Shown piece by piece: positions 22,835-33,971 of a stretch of 64,000 nt of DNA. The position numbers and the translations under genes were made by a program. Below the pieces are notes generated by a model. The model was not told the origin of the DNA. It saw only the letters and a list, made by a program, of their open reading frames with translations, and ran no database searches. Origin of the DNA: Bradyrhizobium sp. WSM1417 (GTDB taxonomy: Bacteria; Pseudomonadota; Alphaproteobacteria; Rhizobiales; Xanthobacteraceae); contig NZ_KI911783.1 in assembly GCF_000515415.1 (NCBI RefSeq), positions 5,131,731 through 5,195,730 on the forward strand, in the 5' to 3' direction. Numbering within the stretch: the stretch's first letter is position 1; every line of letters begins with the position of its first letter.

Positions 22835-24046
22835 GTGGCCTTGATGCCGGTTTCCGACGCGCTCGCCGCGGTGCTGGCGGGTGCAGAGCCGCTGCCGGAA
22901 GAAATGATTTCCCTCGACGAGGCCTACCATCGCGTGCTCGCGCGTGACGTCGCGGCTAGGCGCACGCAGCCGCCGCAGGCGATGTCGGCGATGGACGGCT
23001 ACGCGGTGCGCGCGGCCGATGCCGCGACGATCGATTCGGAGCTCACCGTCATCGGCGAAGTCGCGGCGGGCCGACCGTTCGCGGGGACGGTCGGCGCCGG
23101 CGAGGCCGTGCGGATCTTCACCGGCGGCGTCGTTCCCGGTGGCGCGGACGCCGTCGTGATCCAGGAGGACACGGTCGCCGCCGGCAAGCGCATCACGATC
23201 AAGGAAGCCGCGATCGCCGGACGGCACATCCGTCCCGCCGGCGTCGATTTCCGCGAGGGCGACGTGCTCCTGCGCAAGGGAAGTCGTCTCACCGAGCGCG
23301 ACCTCGCGCTCGCCGCCGGGATGAACCATCCGCACCTTGCCGTTTTCAGGCGTCCGAAGGTCGCCATTCTCGCCACCGGCGACGAGCTGGTGATGCCGGG
23401 CACCACCCCCGGCCACGGCCAGATCGTCTATTCCAACGGCTACGCCCTGCACGCGCTCGCCCGCAGCGAGGGCGCCGAGACCATCGACCTCGGGATTGCC
23501 GCCGACACGCTGGAAGCGACCACCGCCGGCATCCGCCGCGCCCGTGAGAGCGGCGCCGACATCCTGATCACGACCGGCGGCGCATCGGTCGGCGACCACG
23601 ATCTGGTCCAGCAGGCACTGCGGGACGAAGGCATCGCAATGGCGTTCTGGAAGATCGCAATGCGGCCAGGCAAGCCGATGATGCACGGGCGGCTCGGCGC
23701 AATGGGTGTGATCGGCCTGCCGGGCAATCCCGTGTCGTCCTACGTCTGCGCTTTCCTGTTCATGGTGCCGCTGATTCGCGCCCTGTCGGGCCGTTCAGTG
23801 ATTCACCATCGCCGTGAACGCGCCGTGCTCGGCCGCGAAATCGGCGCCAACGACCAGCGCGAGGACTATCTGCGCGCGCATCTGGACGAGCGTGACGACG
23901 GCACACGCATCGTTCTTCCCGTCGATCATCAGGACTCTTCGCTGCTTGCGAATCTCGCTGCAGCACAGGTACTTCTCGTGCGCGCACCGTTCGCGCCGAA
24001 GGCCGAGACCGGCGCGGCTTGCGAAGTGTTGCGACTCCCCGTCTGA
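22835..24046 (+). CDS. moeA: Molybdopterin molybdenumtransferase
   Basis: Inserts molybdate into adenylylated molybdopterin. The 403-aa protein shows the MoeA N-terminal region (DEAYHRVLARDVAARRTQPP, SAMDGYAVRAAD), the PAGTD-type segment FTGGVVPGGADAVVIQED near residue 100, the MoCF-binding core VAILATGDELV near residue 180 and ITTGGASVGDHD near residue 250, then MRPGKPMMHGRL and GLPGNPVSSYVC. The GTG at 22835 has an AGGAG eight bases upstream. It precedes lexA, as in related genomes, but is separated from moaC by about 7 kb. Confidence 0.96.
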   Translation: MALMPVSDALAAVLAGAEPLPEEMISLDEAYHRVLARDVAARRTQPPQAMSAMDGYAVRAADAATIDSELTVIGEVAAGRPFAGTVGAGEAVRIFTGGVVPGGADAVVIQEDTVAAGKRITIKEAAIAGRHIRPAGVDFREGDVLLRKGSRLTERDLALAAGMNHPHLAVFRRPKVAILATGDELVMPGTTPGHGQIVYSNGYALHALARSEGAETIDLGIAADTLEATTAGIRRARESGADILITTGGASVGDHDLVQQALRDEGIAMAFWKIAMRPGKPMMHGRLGAMGVIGLPGNPVSSYVCAFLFMVPLIRALSGRSVIHHRRERAVLGREIGANDQREDYLRAHLDERDDGTRIVLPVDHQDSSLLANLAAAQVLLVRAPFAPKAETGAACEVLRLPV

Positions 24047-24106
24047 GCGCCCGGCCAAGCGCGTTCCGCCAACTTTGCTCCGTTCACGGTAAATTAAGCA
24101 GTTGCG

Positions 24107-24121
24107 GAACATGTATCGAAC
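24107..24121 (+). promoter_or_regulatory. LexA (SOS) box upstream of lexA
   Basis: GAAC at 24107-24110, seven bases (ATGTATC), then GAAC at 24118-24121: the direct-repeat LexA box described for alphaproteobacteria (GTTC-N7-GTTC or its complement). A near-match in the other orientation, GTTC-ATGATTT-GTTT, lies at 24133-24147. Location 100 bp before lexA indicates autoregulation. Confidence 0.85.
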
Positions 24122-24221
24122 ATATAGTGTCCGTTCATGATTTGTTTCGAGCATGTAGCGGCTTATTGCCGAATTCAGCGTCTCGGAATCGGACGACATC
24201 AACCGGGGGACTTTGGTCGAG

Positions 24222-24923
24222 ATGTTAACGCGCAAACAATACGAGCTTCTGCGGTTCATCAGTGAACGTCTGAAGGAAAGCGGCGTGCCGCCCTCCTTCG
24301 ACGAGATGAAGGATGCGCTCGACCTGCGCTCGAAGTCGGGCATCCATCGCCTGATCACGGCGCTCGAGGAGCGTGGCTTCATCCGACGCCTGCCCAACCG
24401 CGCCCGTGCAATTGAAGTCATCAAGCTGCCGGAGCTCCAGGCAGCCGCTGGCAGCCGCCGCGGCTTCACGCCGAGCGTCATCGAGGGCAATCTCGGCAAG
24501 GTGCGTGCGAGCTCCAGCCTTTCCGCGGACGAGGGCGAACGTCCCGTCGCGGTGCCGGTGATGGGCCGCATCGCGGCCGGCACGCCGATCGAGGCGTTGC
24601 AGACCCGCAGCCATACGATCAGCGTACCGCCTGACATGCTCGGCTCCGGAGAACATTACGCGCTCGAAGTGCGCGGTGATTCCATGGTCGAGGCCGGCAT
24701 CCTCGACGGCGACATGGCGCTGATCCAGCGCAACGAGAGCGCCGATACCGGCGACATCGTGGTGGCGCTGATCGACGACGAGGAAGCGACGCTGAAGCGC
24801 TTCCGCCGCCGCGGCGCCTCGATCGCGCTCGAGCCCGCCAACGCAGCCTATGAGGTCCGCATCCTGCCGCCCAACCGGGTGAAGATTCAGGGCAAGCTGA
24901 TCGGGCTTTACCGGAAGTACTGA
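24222..24923 (+). CDS. lexA: LexA repressor / self-cleaving SOS regulator
   Basis: A 233-aa repressor. The N-terminal winged helix (residues 1-70) begins [19 protein letters not shown] and includes [20 protein letters not shown] as recognition region. A linker is followed by the S24 autoprotease: cleavage pair A119-G120 (RIAAGTP), nucleophile S154 (GDSMVEAG) and lysine K192 (ATLKRF). The ATG at 24222 yields the canonical start; a TTG three codons earlier is less likely. It has its own SOS box upstream, and its last codons form the first unit of a tandem repeat. Confidence 0.97.
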   Translation: MLTRKQYELLRFISERLKESGVPPSFDEMKDALDLRSKSGIHRLITALEERGFIRRLPNRARAIEVIKLPELQAAAGSRRGFTPSVIEGNLGKVRASSSLSADEGERPVAVPVMGRIAAGTPIEALQTRSHTISVPPDMLGSGEHYALEVRGDSMVEAGILDGDMALIQRNESADTGDIVVALIDDEEATLKRFRRRGASIALEPANAAYEVRILPPNRVKIQGKLIGLYRKY

Positions 24924-24973
24924 TACCGGGAGTACTTGATACAGGAGTGCTTCATACGGGAAGTACTTCATGC
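24911..24973 (+). repeat. Four imperfect 15-16 bp tandem repeats at the lexA 3' end
   Basis: Units at 24911-24926, 24927-24942, 24943-24957 and 24958-24973 share a core resembling GGGAGTACTTGATAC. The first overlaps the end of lexA (…YRKY and stop), so the array arose by duplication of the lexA terminus. Minor substitutions distinguish the units. Confidence 0.8.
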
Positions 24974-25381
24974 CGGCTATCGCCGGTCAGAGATAGAGCG
25001 GATCATCGTCCGCTCCGGCTGGATAGTCTTTCTGGTTCTGCACAGACTATCCGGCCCTTCGTCCGGCGCTGGCTCCTCGCGACGCCCAGGAAACAGCACC
25101 GCTTCGCGGCTCGCGTATTCGCGGAAACAGCGGCCAGCGATTAAATTCGCACGGGCCGAATGCGATCGAGCGACCGTTGCAGTATTCGCGTACGCGCCTC
25201 CCAAATGCATCGTAGCGAGCTTTGTTCCTATTGAGTTCGGGAAAGATAATGTGATCGCGGCTCGCGGAAACCAGCCGCAGATTTGCCCACAACCAAGCAG
25301 AGCGTTCGTGCTTCAACTCTGATAGAGGCCTGCGCCTCGATTGAGAGACGCGGGTTGCTATCCCAGCATGAGGAGCACCCG
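24974..25381. other. Intergenic region after lexA without a supportable gene
   Basis: About 400 bases. Open frames occur on both strands but are arginine/serine rich, lack ribosome-binding sites and show no family features. Nothing recognisable such as a tRNA or a terminator with a T-run was found. It may be decayed coding DNA. Confidence 0.45.
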
Positions 25382-25816
25382 ATGTGTGACTACAGCCTGC
25401 ATGCCGTCGCGTCGCGCCCCGCCGAAGTCGGCGAGACGATCGTCACGACAAGCTTCCGCGGCACCTCGACGCGCGGCTTCGCCTCCGCAGCCGATCCGTC
25501 TGTTGCCGTTTGCCTGCTGCCGGGAACGGAGCTCGCCTTCGCCGACGACGTCCGCTACGACAATCGCTGGATCTGGACGCGCACCATCAATTCCCGCGTG
25601 GGCAAGTTCGGCAAGATCGATCCGCACGTTCCCGACCGCCATCACGACGCGATCGAATTTCCCGACGGCAAATACGTGCTGGTGACGCAGCTCGTCGAAG
25701 GCCAGCGTGCGACCGTGCTGCAATTGCCTGTGACCCAGCCGGTCACCGAGCGCGAGCACAAGGCGCAGATCATCGCCGACAGGCAGCCGACCGTCACGCA
25801 CCTGCCGATCGGCTGA
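25382..25816 (+). CDS. Conserved hypothetical protein
   Basis: A 144-aa soluble protein starting MCDYSLHAVASRPAEVGETI, with a beta-rich middle (VAVCLLPGTELAFADDVRY, KFGKIDPHVPDRHHDAIEF) and a valine/glutamine-rich C-terminus (VEGQRATVLQLPVTQPV). No signal peptide or membrane segment. From memory, similar proteins occur widely in Bradyrhizobium, but no function is known to me. It stands alone between lexA and comEC and converges with comEC. Confidence 0.65.
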   Translation: MCDYSLHAVASRPAEVGETIVTTSFRGTSTRGFASAADPSVAVCLLPGTELAFADDVRYDNRWIWTRTINSRVGKFGKIDPHVPDRHHDAIEFPDGKYVLVTQLVEGQRATVLQLPVTQPVTEREHKAQIIADRQPTVTHLPIG

Positions 25817-25923
25817 CAGAGCCGCCCTCCGGCTGCAAGGTCGGAGGTCAGGATTGAATCGCCATCGCCGGCCGCGGCCGGCGAGATGGCGTGGTTTGCG
25901 CCAGCGAAATCCGAGCGGATGCA

Positions 25924-28241
25924 CTAACCCACTGCATCTCTCGGCACCGTCCGATCAATCGTCGGCCTGCAAGTCCGTCTCCGCCGGCGTTGCGTCCTTG
26001 ATGCGGGCGCGGTTGCCTTCGGCGCAAGGCTGCCGTCGAAATCACCCTCGCCCGCGCCGGCCGGCAACCAGGGGCGGCTCGTGCCTCTCGCCCTCACCGC
26101 CTGAACCACAAACCCGTCACCACGCTGCGTCAGCGCCAGCGCACTCTGGCTGGCGAGCCGTTGCCGATCGACCACCATCGCCGCGCAATCGGGTGGCGCG
26201 GGGCGTGTCGTCACCACCAGCGCGGCCCGACTGCAATCGTCCGCGAGAGCGTCGACGCGCAGTGCCAGCGCGACCAGTCTCCCGTCGGCCAGTGGCGTCA
26301 CGCAGCCGGATTCGTCACAGGACACGCCATCGGCCAGCGAGGCTCTGCCTGCATCGCGCGGATCGGCGTCGGCAGCGAGCCATTCCTTGAGCAGAAAGCT
26401 CTCCTTGTTCGTCCTGATCAGGTGCAGATATCCGTCCCTGCCCCGCACCGCGACGCTCGCGCCATCCCCGGCAATCAGGATGTCGGGCTGCCGCGCCGAC
26501 AGTGCCCAGAGGATCGCTGCCAGCAGCACCAGGGCGCCGGACCAGCGCAGCGGCGTGCGCAACAAGCCCAGCACGACGATTCCCAGGCTCGCCGCGATCA
26601 GCGGCGCGATCCCGAACGCCGGGATGCGACCGACGGCGCCCGGCAATGCCGCGACCCAGCGCGAGACCGCGACCATCCAGTCGATACCGATCCCCATCAG
26701 CCACCAGAACACGCTGTCCAGCCCGAACGGCGCAGCAAGCAGCCCCAACAATCCCGCCGGCATCACCAGCGCCGAGACCACCGGCATCGCGCCAAGATTG
26801 GCAAGCACGCCGAACGGCGTGACACGGTGGAAATGGAAAGCGGCGTAGGGCGTGGTCGCAAGTCCCGCAATCAGCGAGGCCATGAACAGCATCGCGATCT
26901 CGCGGCCACCCCACATCGCAATGCGAGCGGTCGCCGAATGGTCCGGCGAGGCAAACAAATTGGGCATGCCGATCTGCACCAAGGCGACGAGCCCGAGCGT
27001 TGCCGCAAAAGACATCTGAAAACTCGGATGCACCAGCGCTTCCGGCGCGACCGCCAGCACGATCATTGCGGCGACAGCAAGCGTGCGGAAGGTAATGGCC
27101 CGGCGATCGACCATCACCGCGATCAGCACCACCGCCGTCATGAAGAACGACCTTTGCGTGGCGACCTCCGCGCCCGACAGCAGCAGGTAGAACGCAGCAG
27201 CGACCAGCGCCGCGGCCGCCGACCATTTCTTGATGGCGAACCCTGCCGCAAGTCCCGGGATCAGAGCGAGCAGCGCGCGCACCGCGAAGAACACGACACC
27301 GGCCACGACGGCCATGTGATAACCGGAGATCGAGAGCACGTGGCCGAGGCCGGAGATGAACATCGCATCGTTGACGGGCGTGGTGATCGCATCGCGCCGC
27401 CCGGTGAGCAGCGCGGTCGCGATCGCCCGATTGTCGCCGTCGAGCGTCGCGCGGATGCGGGCATCGATCGCATCGCGCAGTCCTTGCATGAAGGCCGCGT
27501 AACGCAGCCGCAAGCCGGCGGTCTCAGGCGGCGGCGCCACCGTGATGGCGCCCATCGCGAAGCCGGAGGCGCCGATGCCCTGGAAGAACATGTCACGTGA
27601 AAAGTCGTAGCTGCCGGGCCGCACCGGCGCGAGCGGCGGCATCAGCCGCGCCTTCAACTGGACGAAGCTACCGACCTCCGGCGCGGTGCCCTTGCGGACC
27701 GACAGGCGCACGCGCTCGAGCCTGACGTCGCTGCGTTGCGCCTCCATCGCGGTGACGCGCAGCACGAAACGGTCGGTGCGCTCGCGGATGTCGCGGGCCT
27801 CGACGAAACCCGACAACGACACCGAATAGAGCGCCGCGCCAGCACCGGGTGGGCGATGCGCGCCGTCTTCCAGGTCGCGACGGCAAAGCCGGCCGCGACC
27901 GCCGCGATCATGATGGCCGGGGCGAACAGCCGGCTCCGCCGCAGCACAGCCGCGCCGAGCAGGAGTGCGACGGCGGTCGCGGCAACGACCCACAGCACCG
28001 GCTCATGATCGGCGGAGAAATAAAGCGCGATGCCGCAGCCAAACGCGACGGGCACCCACGGCAACAGCCGCCCGGCGCCAGCCTCGGCGCGTAGCCACGC
28101 GCGCAGGGTCTCGGCCAGCGATGTCCAGAGGTCGAGACCTGCAGGCGCAAGGCCGCCCGCAGACGCGGGGCGGCCCACGGGCCACGTGCCCGCGATCCCT
28201 TGCGACCGTACCGGCCGGCCCGGCTCCGCCATTCCCTGCAC
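25924..28241 (-). pseudogene. comEC: ComEC/Rec2 family competence membrane protein, frameshifted
   Basis: The N-terminal part reads from 28241 (GTG; ATG at 28232) in one frame through hydrophobic segments to FAVATWKTARIAHPVLA; the continuation, LYSVSLSGFVEARDIRERTD onwards, lies in another frame and runs to the stop at 25924. The switch falls within a GC-run at about 27829-27842 and is explained by a one-base indel. Joined, the product (about 770 aa) has the DUF4131 region, the Competence domain (SISGYHMAVVAGVV, many membrane helices) and a degenerate C-terminus. The frameshift may be real or a sequencing error; if real, DNA uptake through ComEC is lost. Confidence 0.8.
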
Positions 28242-28327
28242 TCGATGATACGCAACGAAGCCAGAAGCTACCGGAACGTGCAGGCGGGCGGATAGCGGTA
28301 CGGATCAGGAACGGAAGGGCGCGACCG

Positions 28328-28561
28328 CTACTTTTCCTCTTCCATCGTCACGGCGACATCCGCCTTGGCCGACAGCCGGACCTTGTTGCCCTCGATGTCG
28401 GCGACGAGGCCCTTGTCGATGAAGTGATGATGCCCCTTGTGGCTGCCCTCGCCGCTGTCCTTCTTGGTCAGCTTGATGCGATTGCCTTCGACCTTGTCGA
28501 CGGTGCCGATGTGGACGCCGTCGGCGCCGATGACTTCCATATGCTCTGCGATGTTCTGCAT
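28328..28561 (-). CDS. DUF2171 domain protein
   Basis: A 77-aa protein (MQNIAEHMEVIGADGVHIGT ...) with the DUF2171 / PRC-barrel-like pattern: EVIGADGVHIGTVDKVEG, a lysine- and histidine-rich turn (SHKGHHHFIDKGLVADIEG) and VRLSAKADVA. Such proteins are small beta-barrels of unknown role, often stress-associated. The ATG at 28561 gives the family's normal length. It stands alone between comEC and a SnoaL-like gene on the same strand. Confidence 0.82.
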   Translation of the reverse strand: MQNIAEHMEVIGADGVHIGTVDKVEGNRIKLTKKDSGEGSHKGHHHFIDKGLVADIEGNKVRLSAKADVAVTMEEEK

Positions 28562-28646
28562 GGGGGGTTCCTTGTTGGACCCAGCCCAACGCGTGAGGCG
28601 CACGTTCGTTCTCTCGCGAGAATGACGAAGCCGTGTGCCCCGCCGG

Positions 28647-29033
28647 TCAGATCAGCGGCGCCTGCGACGAAGCATGGTGATTGACGATCTTCCAGTCGCC
28701 GTCCTCGCGCATGATGACCCAGCTCATCTTGACCGAAAAATCCGGACGTTCGCCGGCGAGATCGAATGAGATGGTTGCGGCCATGTTGATGAGGTCAGGA
28801 CCTGACTGCGCCGCCTTCACCTCCGAAAACACCGCGCTCGGTTTGCGCCAGCGCGGCAGGCCGTTGAAATAGTCTGCGACGCCGTCCCTGCCCCGGTAGA
28901 GCTTTGGGTTCGAGCCGAAGAAGAACGTATTCTTCGCATAAAGCGACGACAGCGCGGCCGCATCGAGCCTGGCGAAGCCAGCGCGCCATTTGGCGATGAT
29001 GGCGGAAACGATCGCGTCGGCTTCGTCGCCCAT
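28647..29033 (-). CDS. SnoaL-like / DUF4440 family protein
   Basis: A 128-aa NTF2-fold protein: WRAGFARLDAAALSSLYAKN, the central LYRGRDGVADYFNGL, and the closing strand WKIVNHHASSQAP are the pattern of SgcJ/EcaC-type DUF4440 proteins. No catalytic residues can be named. It begins 19 bp after glnS on the same strand and may be its cotranscribed follower. Confidence 0.8.
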   Translation of the reverse strand: MGDEADAIVSAIIAKWRAGFARLDAAALSSLYAKNTFFFGSNPKLYRGRDGVADYFNGLPRWRKPSAVFSEVKAAQSGPDLINMAATISFDLAGERPDFSVKMSWVIMREDGDWKIVNHHASSQAPLI

Positions 29034-29052
29034 TGTGGTCTCGCAGCCCTTT

Positions 29053-30729
29053 TCAGCCCTTCGCAACTTCCTTCGCGAACGAGTCGCGCAGACCGATGGT
29101 CCTGGAAAATACCGGCTTGCCGGGCGTCGAGTCCTTGTCGCGCACGAAATAGCCCTGGCGCTCGAACTGCATCGGCTCTGTCGAATTGCTCTCGGCGACC
29201 GATGCTTCGATCCGGGCATCAGCGAGAATTTCCAGCGACTGCGGATTGAGGTCGGCGGCGAAGTTCGAGGCGTCCGGGCTCGGGTTGGCAAACAGCTGAT
29301 TGTAGATGCGGATTTCCGCAGGCACTGACGTTGCCGCCGACAGCCAGTGCATGGTGGCCTTGACCTTGCGGCCGTCGGGCGCGTTGCCGCCCTTGGTCGC
29401 GGGATCGTAGGTGCAACGCAGCTCCACCACTTCGCCGGCATCGTTCTTGATCACGCCGCTGCACTTGACGAAATAGGCGTAGCGCAGCCGCACCTCGTTG
29501 CCCGGCGACAGACGGAAGAACTTTTTCGGCGGGTTCTCCATGAAGTCGTCGCGCTCGATATAGAGCTCGCGGCCGAACGTGATCTTGCGCGTGCCGGCGC
29601 TAGGATCGTCCGGATGGTTGATCGCGTCGAGCTCCTCGGTCTGCCCTTCCGGATAATTCTCGATCACGACCTTGAGCGGCTTCAGCACCGCCATGCGCCG
29701 CTGCGACGTGCGGTTCAATTCCTCACGGATGCAGAATTCCAGCATGCCGACGTCGACGACGCTATTGGCTTTCGCAACGCCGATGCGCTTGACGAATTCG
29801 CGAAGGGCGGTCGGCGGTACGCCGCGGCGGCGCATCCCCGCCATGGTGGGCATACGCGGATCGTCCCAGCCTGCGACATGGCCCTCGCGCACCAGCTGGG
29901 TCAGCACGCGCTTGGAGAGCAGCGTGTAGGTCAGGTTCAGCCGTGCGAATTCGTACTGGTGCGGCTTCGACGGCACCGGCAGCTTCTCGATGAACCAGTC
30001 ATAGAGCGGCCGGTGATCCTCGAACTCCAGCGTGCAGATCGAATGCGTGATGCCCTCGATCGCGTCCGACTGGCCGTGGGCATAGTCGTAGCTCGGATAG
30101 ATGCTCCACTTGGTCCCGGTGCGCGGATGGTGCGCATGCAGGATGCGGTACAGCACGGGGTCGCGCAGATTGATGTTGCCCGCACCCATGTCGATCTTGG
30201 CCCGCAGCACGCGCGCGCCGTTCGGGAATTCGCCCGCCTTCATGCGACGGAACAGGTCGAGGTTTTCATCCACCGTGCGATCGCGGAAGGGCGAGTTCTT
30301 GCCGGGCTCGGTCAGCGTGCCGCGCGCAAGACGAATCTGCTCCTGGGTCTGGTCGTCGACATAGGCGAGCCCGTCGCGGATCAGCTGCTCCGCCCATTCA
30401 TAGAGGCGGTCGAAATAGTCCGAGGCGAAGAACAGGTTCTTGCCCCAGTCGAAACCGAGCCAGCGCACGTCGGCCTGGATGGAATCGATATATTCCTGCT
30501 CTTCCTTGACCGGATTGGTGTCGTCGAAGCGCAGATGGCAGCGGCCCGGAAACTCCTGGGCGATGCCGAAATTGAGTGCGATCGACTTGGCGTGGCCGAT
30601 ATGCAGATAACCGTTCGGCTCCGGCGGGAACCGGGTCACGATCTCCCGGTATTTGGCCTGATCGAGGTCGGCCTGGATGATGTCACGAATGAAATCGCGC
30701 CCAACCTCAGTCGCCACCGGTTCTGTCAT
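29053..30729 (-). CDS. glnS: Glutaminyl-tRNA synthetase
   Basis: A 558-aa class I aminoacyl-tRNA synthetase. The HIGH motif appears as [17 protein letters not shown] near residue 35, the KMSKS equivalent as TLLSKRVL near residue 270, and the GlnRS-specific SFDDTNP-like [12 protein letters not shown] near residue 72. The C-terminal anticodon-binding beta-barrels are recognisable ([20 protein letters not shown]). Alphaproteobacteria often use the amidotransferase route, so presence of glnS next to gltX is notable but not rare in this group. It is divergent from gltX with 156 bp between. Confidence 0.96.
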   Translation of the reverse strand: MTEPVATEVGRDFIRDIIQADLDQAKYREIVTRFPPEPNGYLHIGHAKSIALNFGIAQEFPGRCHLRFDDTNPVKEEQEYIDSIQADVRWLGFDWGKNLFFASDYFDRLYEWAEQLIRDGLAYVDDQTQEQIRLARGTLTEPGKNSPFRDRTVDENLDLFRRMKAGEFPNGARVLRAKIDMGAGNINLRDPVLYRILHAHHPRTGTKWSIYPSYDYAHGQSDAIEGITHSICTLEFEDHRPLYDWFIEKLPVPSKPHQYEFARLNLTYTLLSKRVLTQLVREGHVAGWDDPRMPTMAGMRRRGVPPTALREFVKRIGVAKANSVVDVGMLEFCIREELNRTSQRRMAVLKPLKVVIENYPEGQTEELDAINHPDDPSAGTRKITFGRELYIERDDFMENPPKKFFRLSPGNEVRLRYAYFVKCSGVIKNDAGEVVELRCTYDPATKGGNAPDGRKVKATMHWLSAATSVPAEIRIYNQLFANPSPDASNFAADLNPQSLEILADARIEASVAESNSTEPMQFERQGYFVRDKDSTPGKPVFSRTIGLRDSFAKEVAKG

Positions 30730-30885
30730 TACGAAAATCCTGTAGGGAAATCAGCGGCCCTTCTGCCAAATTCGGGACGCTGAGCCAAGTGCTTAAGCGA
30801 GGCCTTAAGCCGTCCGCTGCCGGGCTTTAGTTATGTACCGGTCCTGCTATATACCACCGCCTCCAATGCATAGGCCTTGCCAAGA

Positions 30886-32313
30886 ATGACCTCTCCCGTC
30901 GTCACCCGCTTCGCTCCCTCGCCGACCGGCTTCCTCCATATCGGGGGCGCGCGCACAGCGCTGTTCAACTGGCTCTATGCGAAGAAGCACGGCGGCAAGA
31001 TGCTGCTCCGGATCGAGGACACCGACCGGGAGCGCTCCACGGAGGCGGCGATCGGCGCCATCCTCGACGGCCTGAAATGGCTCGAGCTCGGCTGGGATGG
31101 CGACGTCATCTACCAGTTCAGCCGCGCCGCCCGCCACCGCGAGGTCGCCGAGCAGCTGCTCGCCGAGGGCAAGGCCTATCGCTGCTACGCCACCGCCGAG
31201 GAGCTGACCGCGATGCGCGAGAAGGCGCGCGCAGAGGGGCGCACCCGCCTGTATGACGGCCTGTGGCGCGACCGCGATCCGGCGACGGCCCCAACCGACG
31301 TGAAGCCCACCATCCGGCTCCGCGCGCCCCAGACAGGCGAGACCGTGATCGAGGACCAGGTCCAGGGCCGCGTGGTCTGGCAGAACGAAAATCTCGACGA
31401 CCTCGTCCTGCTGCGCGGCGATGGCAACCCGACCTACATGCTCGCGGTGGTCGTCGACGACCGCGACATGGGTGTCACCCATGTCATCCGCGGCGACGAC
31501 CATCTGATCAACGCGGCCCGCCAAAAGCAGATCTACGACGCGATGGGCTGGACGCTGCCGAGCATGTCCCACATCCCCCTGATCCACGGCCCGGACGGTT
31601 CGAAGCTCTCCAAGAGGCACGGCGCGCTTGGCGTCGATGCCTATCGCGCCATGGGGTACCTCCCGTCCGCGCTCCGCAACTATCTCGTCCGGCTCGGCTG
31701 GAGCCATGGCGACCAGGAAATCTTCTCGACCGAGGAGATGATCGCGGCCTTCGACCTCGCCAGCGTCGGCCGCGCAGCAGCGCGCTTCGATTTCGCCAAG
31801 CTGGAAAACCTCAACGGCCATTACATCCGCAATGCCGACGATCAATCACTCGTGAGGATGTTCGAGGACGTGCTCGACCATGTCGTGCCCAGCCGCGACG
31901 AGCTTAAGGCCAAGTTAAACGCCACCACGCGCGCGCAGCTGCTGAAGGCCATGCCGGCCCTGAAAGAGCGCGCCAAGACGCTGATCGAGCTGATCGACGG
32001 CGCCTATTTCATCTTCGCGGACCGGCCGCTGGAGCTCGATCCGAAGGCGGCAGCGCTGCTGACGCCTGAGAACCGCAAGCTGATCGGCCAGCTTCATTCC
32101 GCGCTGGAGAAAGTCGAGACGTGGAGCGCAGCCAATGCGGAAGCCGCGCTGCGCGCCTTTGCCGAGGAAAATAGTCTGAAGCTCGGCGCGGTCGCCCAGC
32201 CGCTGCGGGCTGCGCTGACCGGACGGACGACGTCGCCCGGCATATTCGAGGTTTTGGACGTCCTGGGACGCCAGGAAAGCCTGGGCCGGCTTAAAGATCA
32301 GGCCAAGGAGTAG
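30886..32313 (+). CDS. gltX: Glutamyl-tRNA synthetase
   Basis: A 475-aa class I synthetase charging tRNA-Glu. Motifs: [19 protein letters not shown] at the N-terminus (HIGH), [12 protein letters not shown] near residue 45, [15 protein letters not shown] near residue 205 and the KMSKS-type [10 protein letters not shown] near residue 245. The anticodon-binding helical domain follows. The ATG at 30886 is preferred to a TTG three codons earlier. The stop codon sits in a 12-bp tandem repeat. It precedes gltA on the same strand. Confidence 0.97.
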   Translation: MTSPVVTRFAPSPTGFLHIGGARTALFNWLYAKKHGGKMLLRIEDTDRERSTEAAIGAILDGLKWLELGWDGDVIYQFSRAARHREVAEQLLAEGKAYRCYATAEELTAMREKARAEGRTRLYDGLWRDRDPATAPTDVKPTIRLRAPQTGETVIEDQVQGRVVWQNENLDDLVLLRGDGNPTYMLAVVVDDRDMGVTHVIRGDDHLINAARQKQIYDAMGWTLPSMSHIPLIHGPDGSKLSKRHGALGVDAYRAMGYLPSALRNYLVRLGWSHGDQEIFSTEEMIAAFDLASVGRAAARFDFAKLENLNGHYIRNADDQSLVRMFEDVLDHVVPSRDELKAKLNATTRAQLLKAMPALKERAKTLIELIDGAYFIFADRPLELDPKAAALLTPENRKLIGQLHSALEKVETWSAANAEAALRAFAEENSLKLGAVAQPLRAALTGRTTSPGIFEVLDVLGRQESLGRLKDQAKE

Positions 32314-32342
32314 GCCGAGGAGTAGGCCGAGGACCGAGCCGA
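32307..32342 (+). repeat. 12-bp tandem repeat over the gltX stop codon
   Basis: GGAGTAGGCCGA occurs exactly twice (32307-32318, 32319-32330) followed by a degenerate third unit (GGACCGAGCCGA). Each exact unit carries an in-frame-like TAG; the first is the gltX stop. Confidence 0.8.
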
Positions 32343-32508
32343 GGGACCAGGCTACGACGTAAGTCGACCATGCGCGGCGCCATCTTGCAGCGCACACAGC
32401 AATAATATACCCATCTCAGCCGTACCTTCTGGAACATCCGGCCTGCCCCGCGATATCTCATCGGGGCCTCCGGGTCCGGCCCGTTTCACCATACATCGGG
32501 GACCTCTG

Positions 32509-33813
<1,305 letters not shown>

Positions 33814-33838
33814 GGTCGAATCCGGTGGTCCAACGGTT

Positions 33839-33874
33839 CGGCGCCACCCCAACGGGTGGCGCCGTTTCTATTTT
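33839..33874 (+). terminator. Intrinsic terminator of gltA
   Basis: Perfect 11-bp stem CGGCGCCACCC (33839-33849) / GGGTGGCGCCG (33854-33864) with a CAAC loop, followed by TTTCTATTTT. It begins 25 bp after the gltA stop and isolates gltA from the CHAT gene. Confidence 0.92.
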
Positions 33875-33971
33875 GGGTCGGTACGGATGAGCCGACCAGC
33901 ACCATTTTCTTTCTATTTCTGCGAGTTCTCTGGCATGATGCATCCGTGGTCGCGAACCCCGGAGACCGGTC

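Noticed and set aside
24936..25322. Open frame after lexA on the plus strand, and minus-strand frames at 24977-25316
   Set aside because: No convincing start signals, unusual composition and overlap with the tandem repeat; treated as intergenic.
26161..27600. Plus-strand frame opposite comEC
   Set aside because: Low-complexity Arg/His/Gln composition and no ribosome-binding site; the minus strand encodes the Competence domain.
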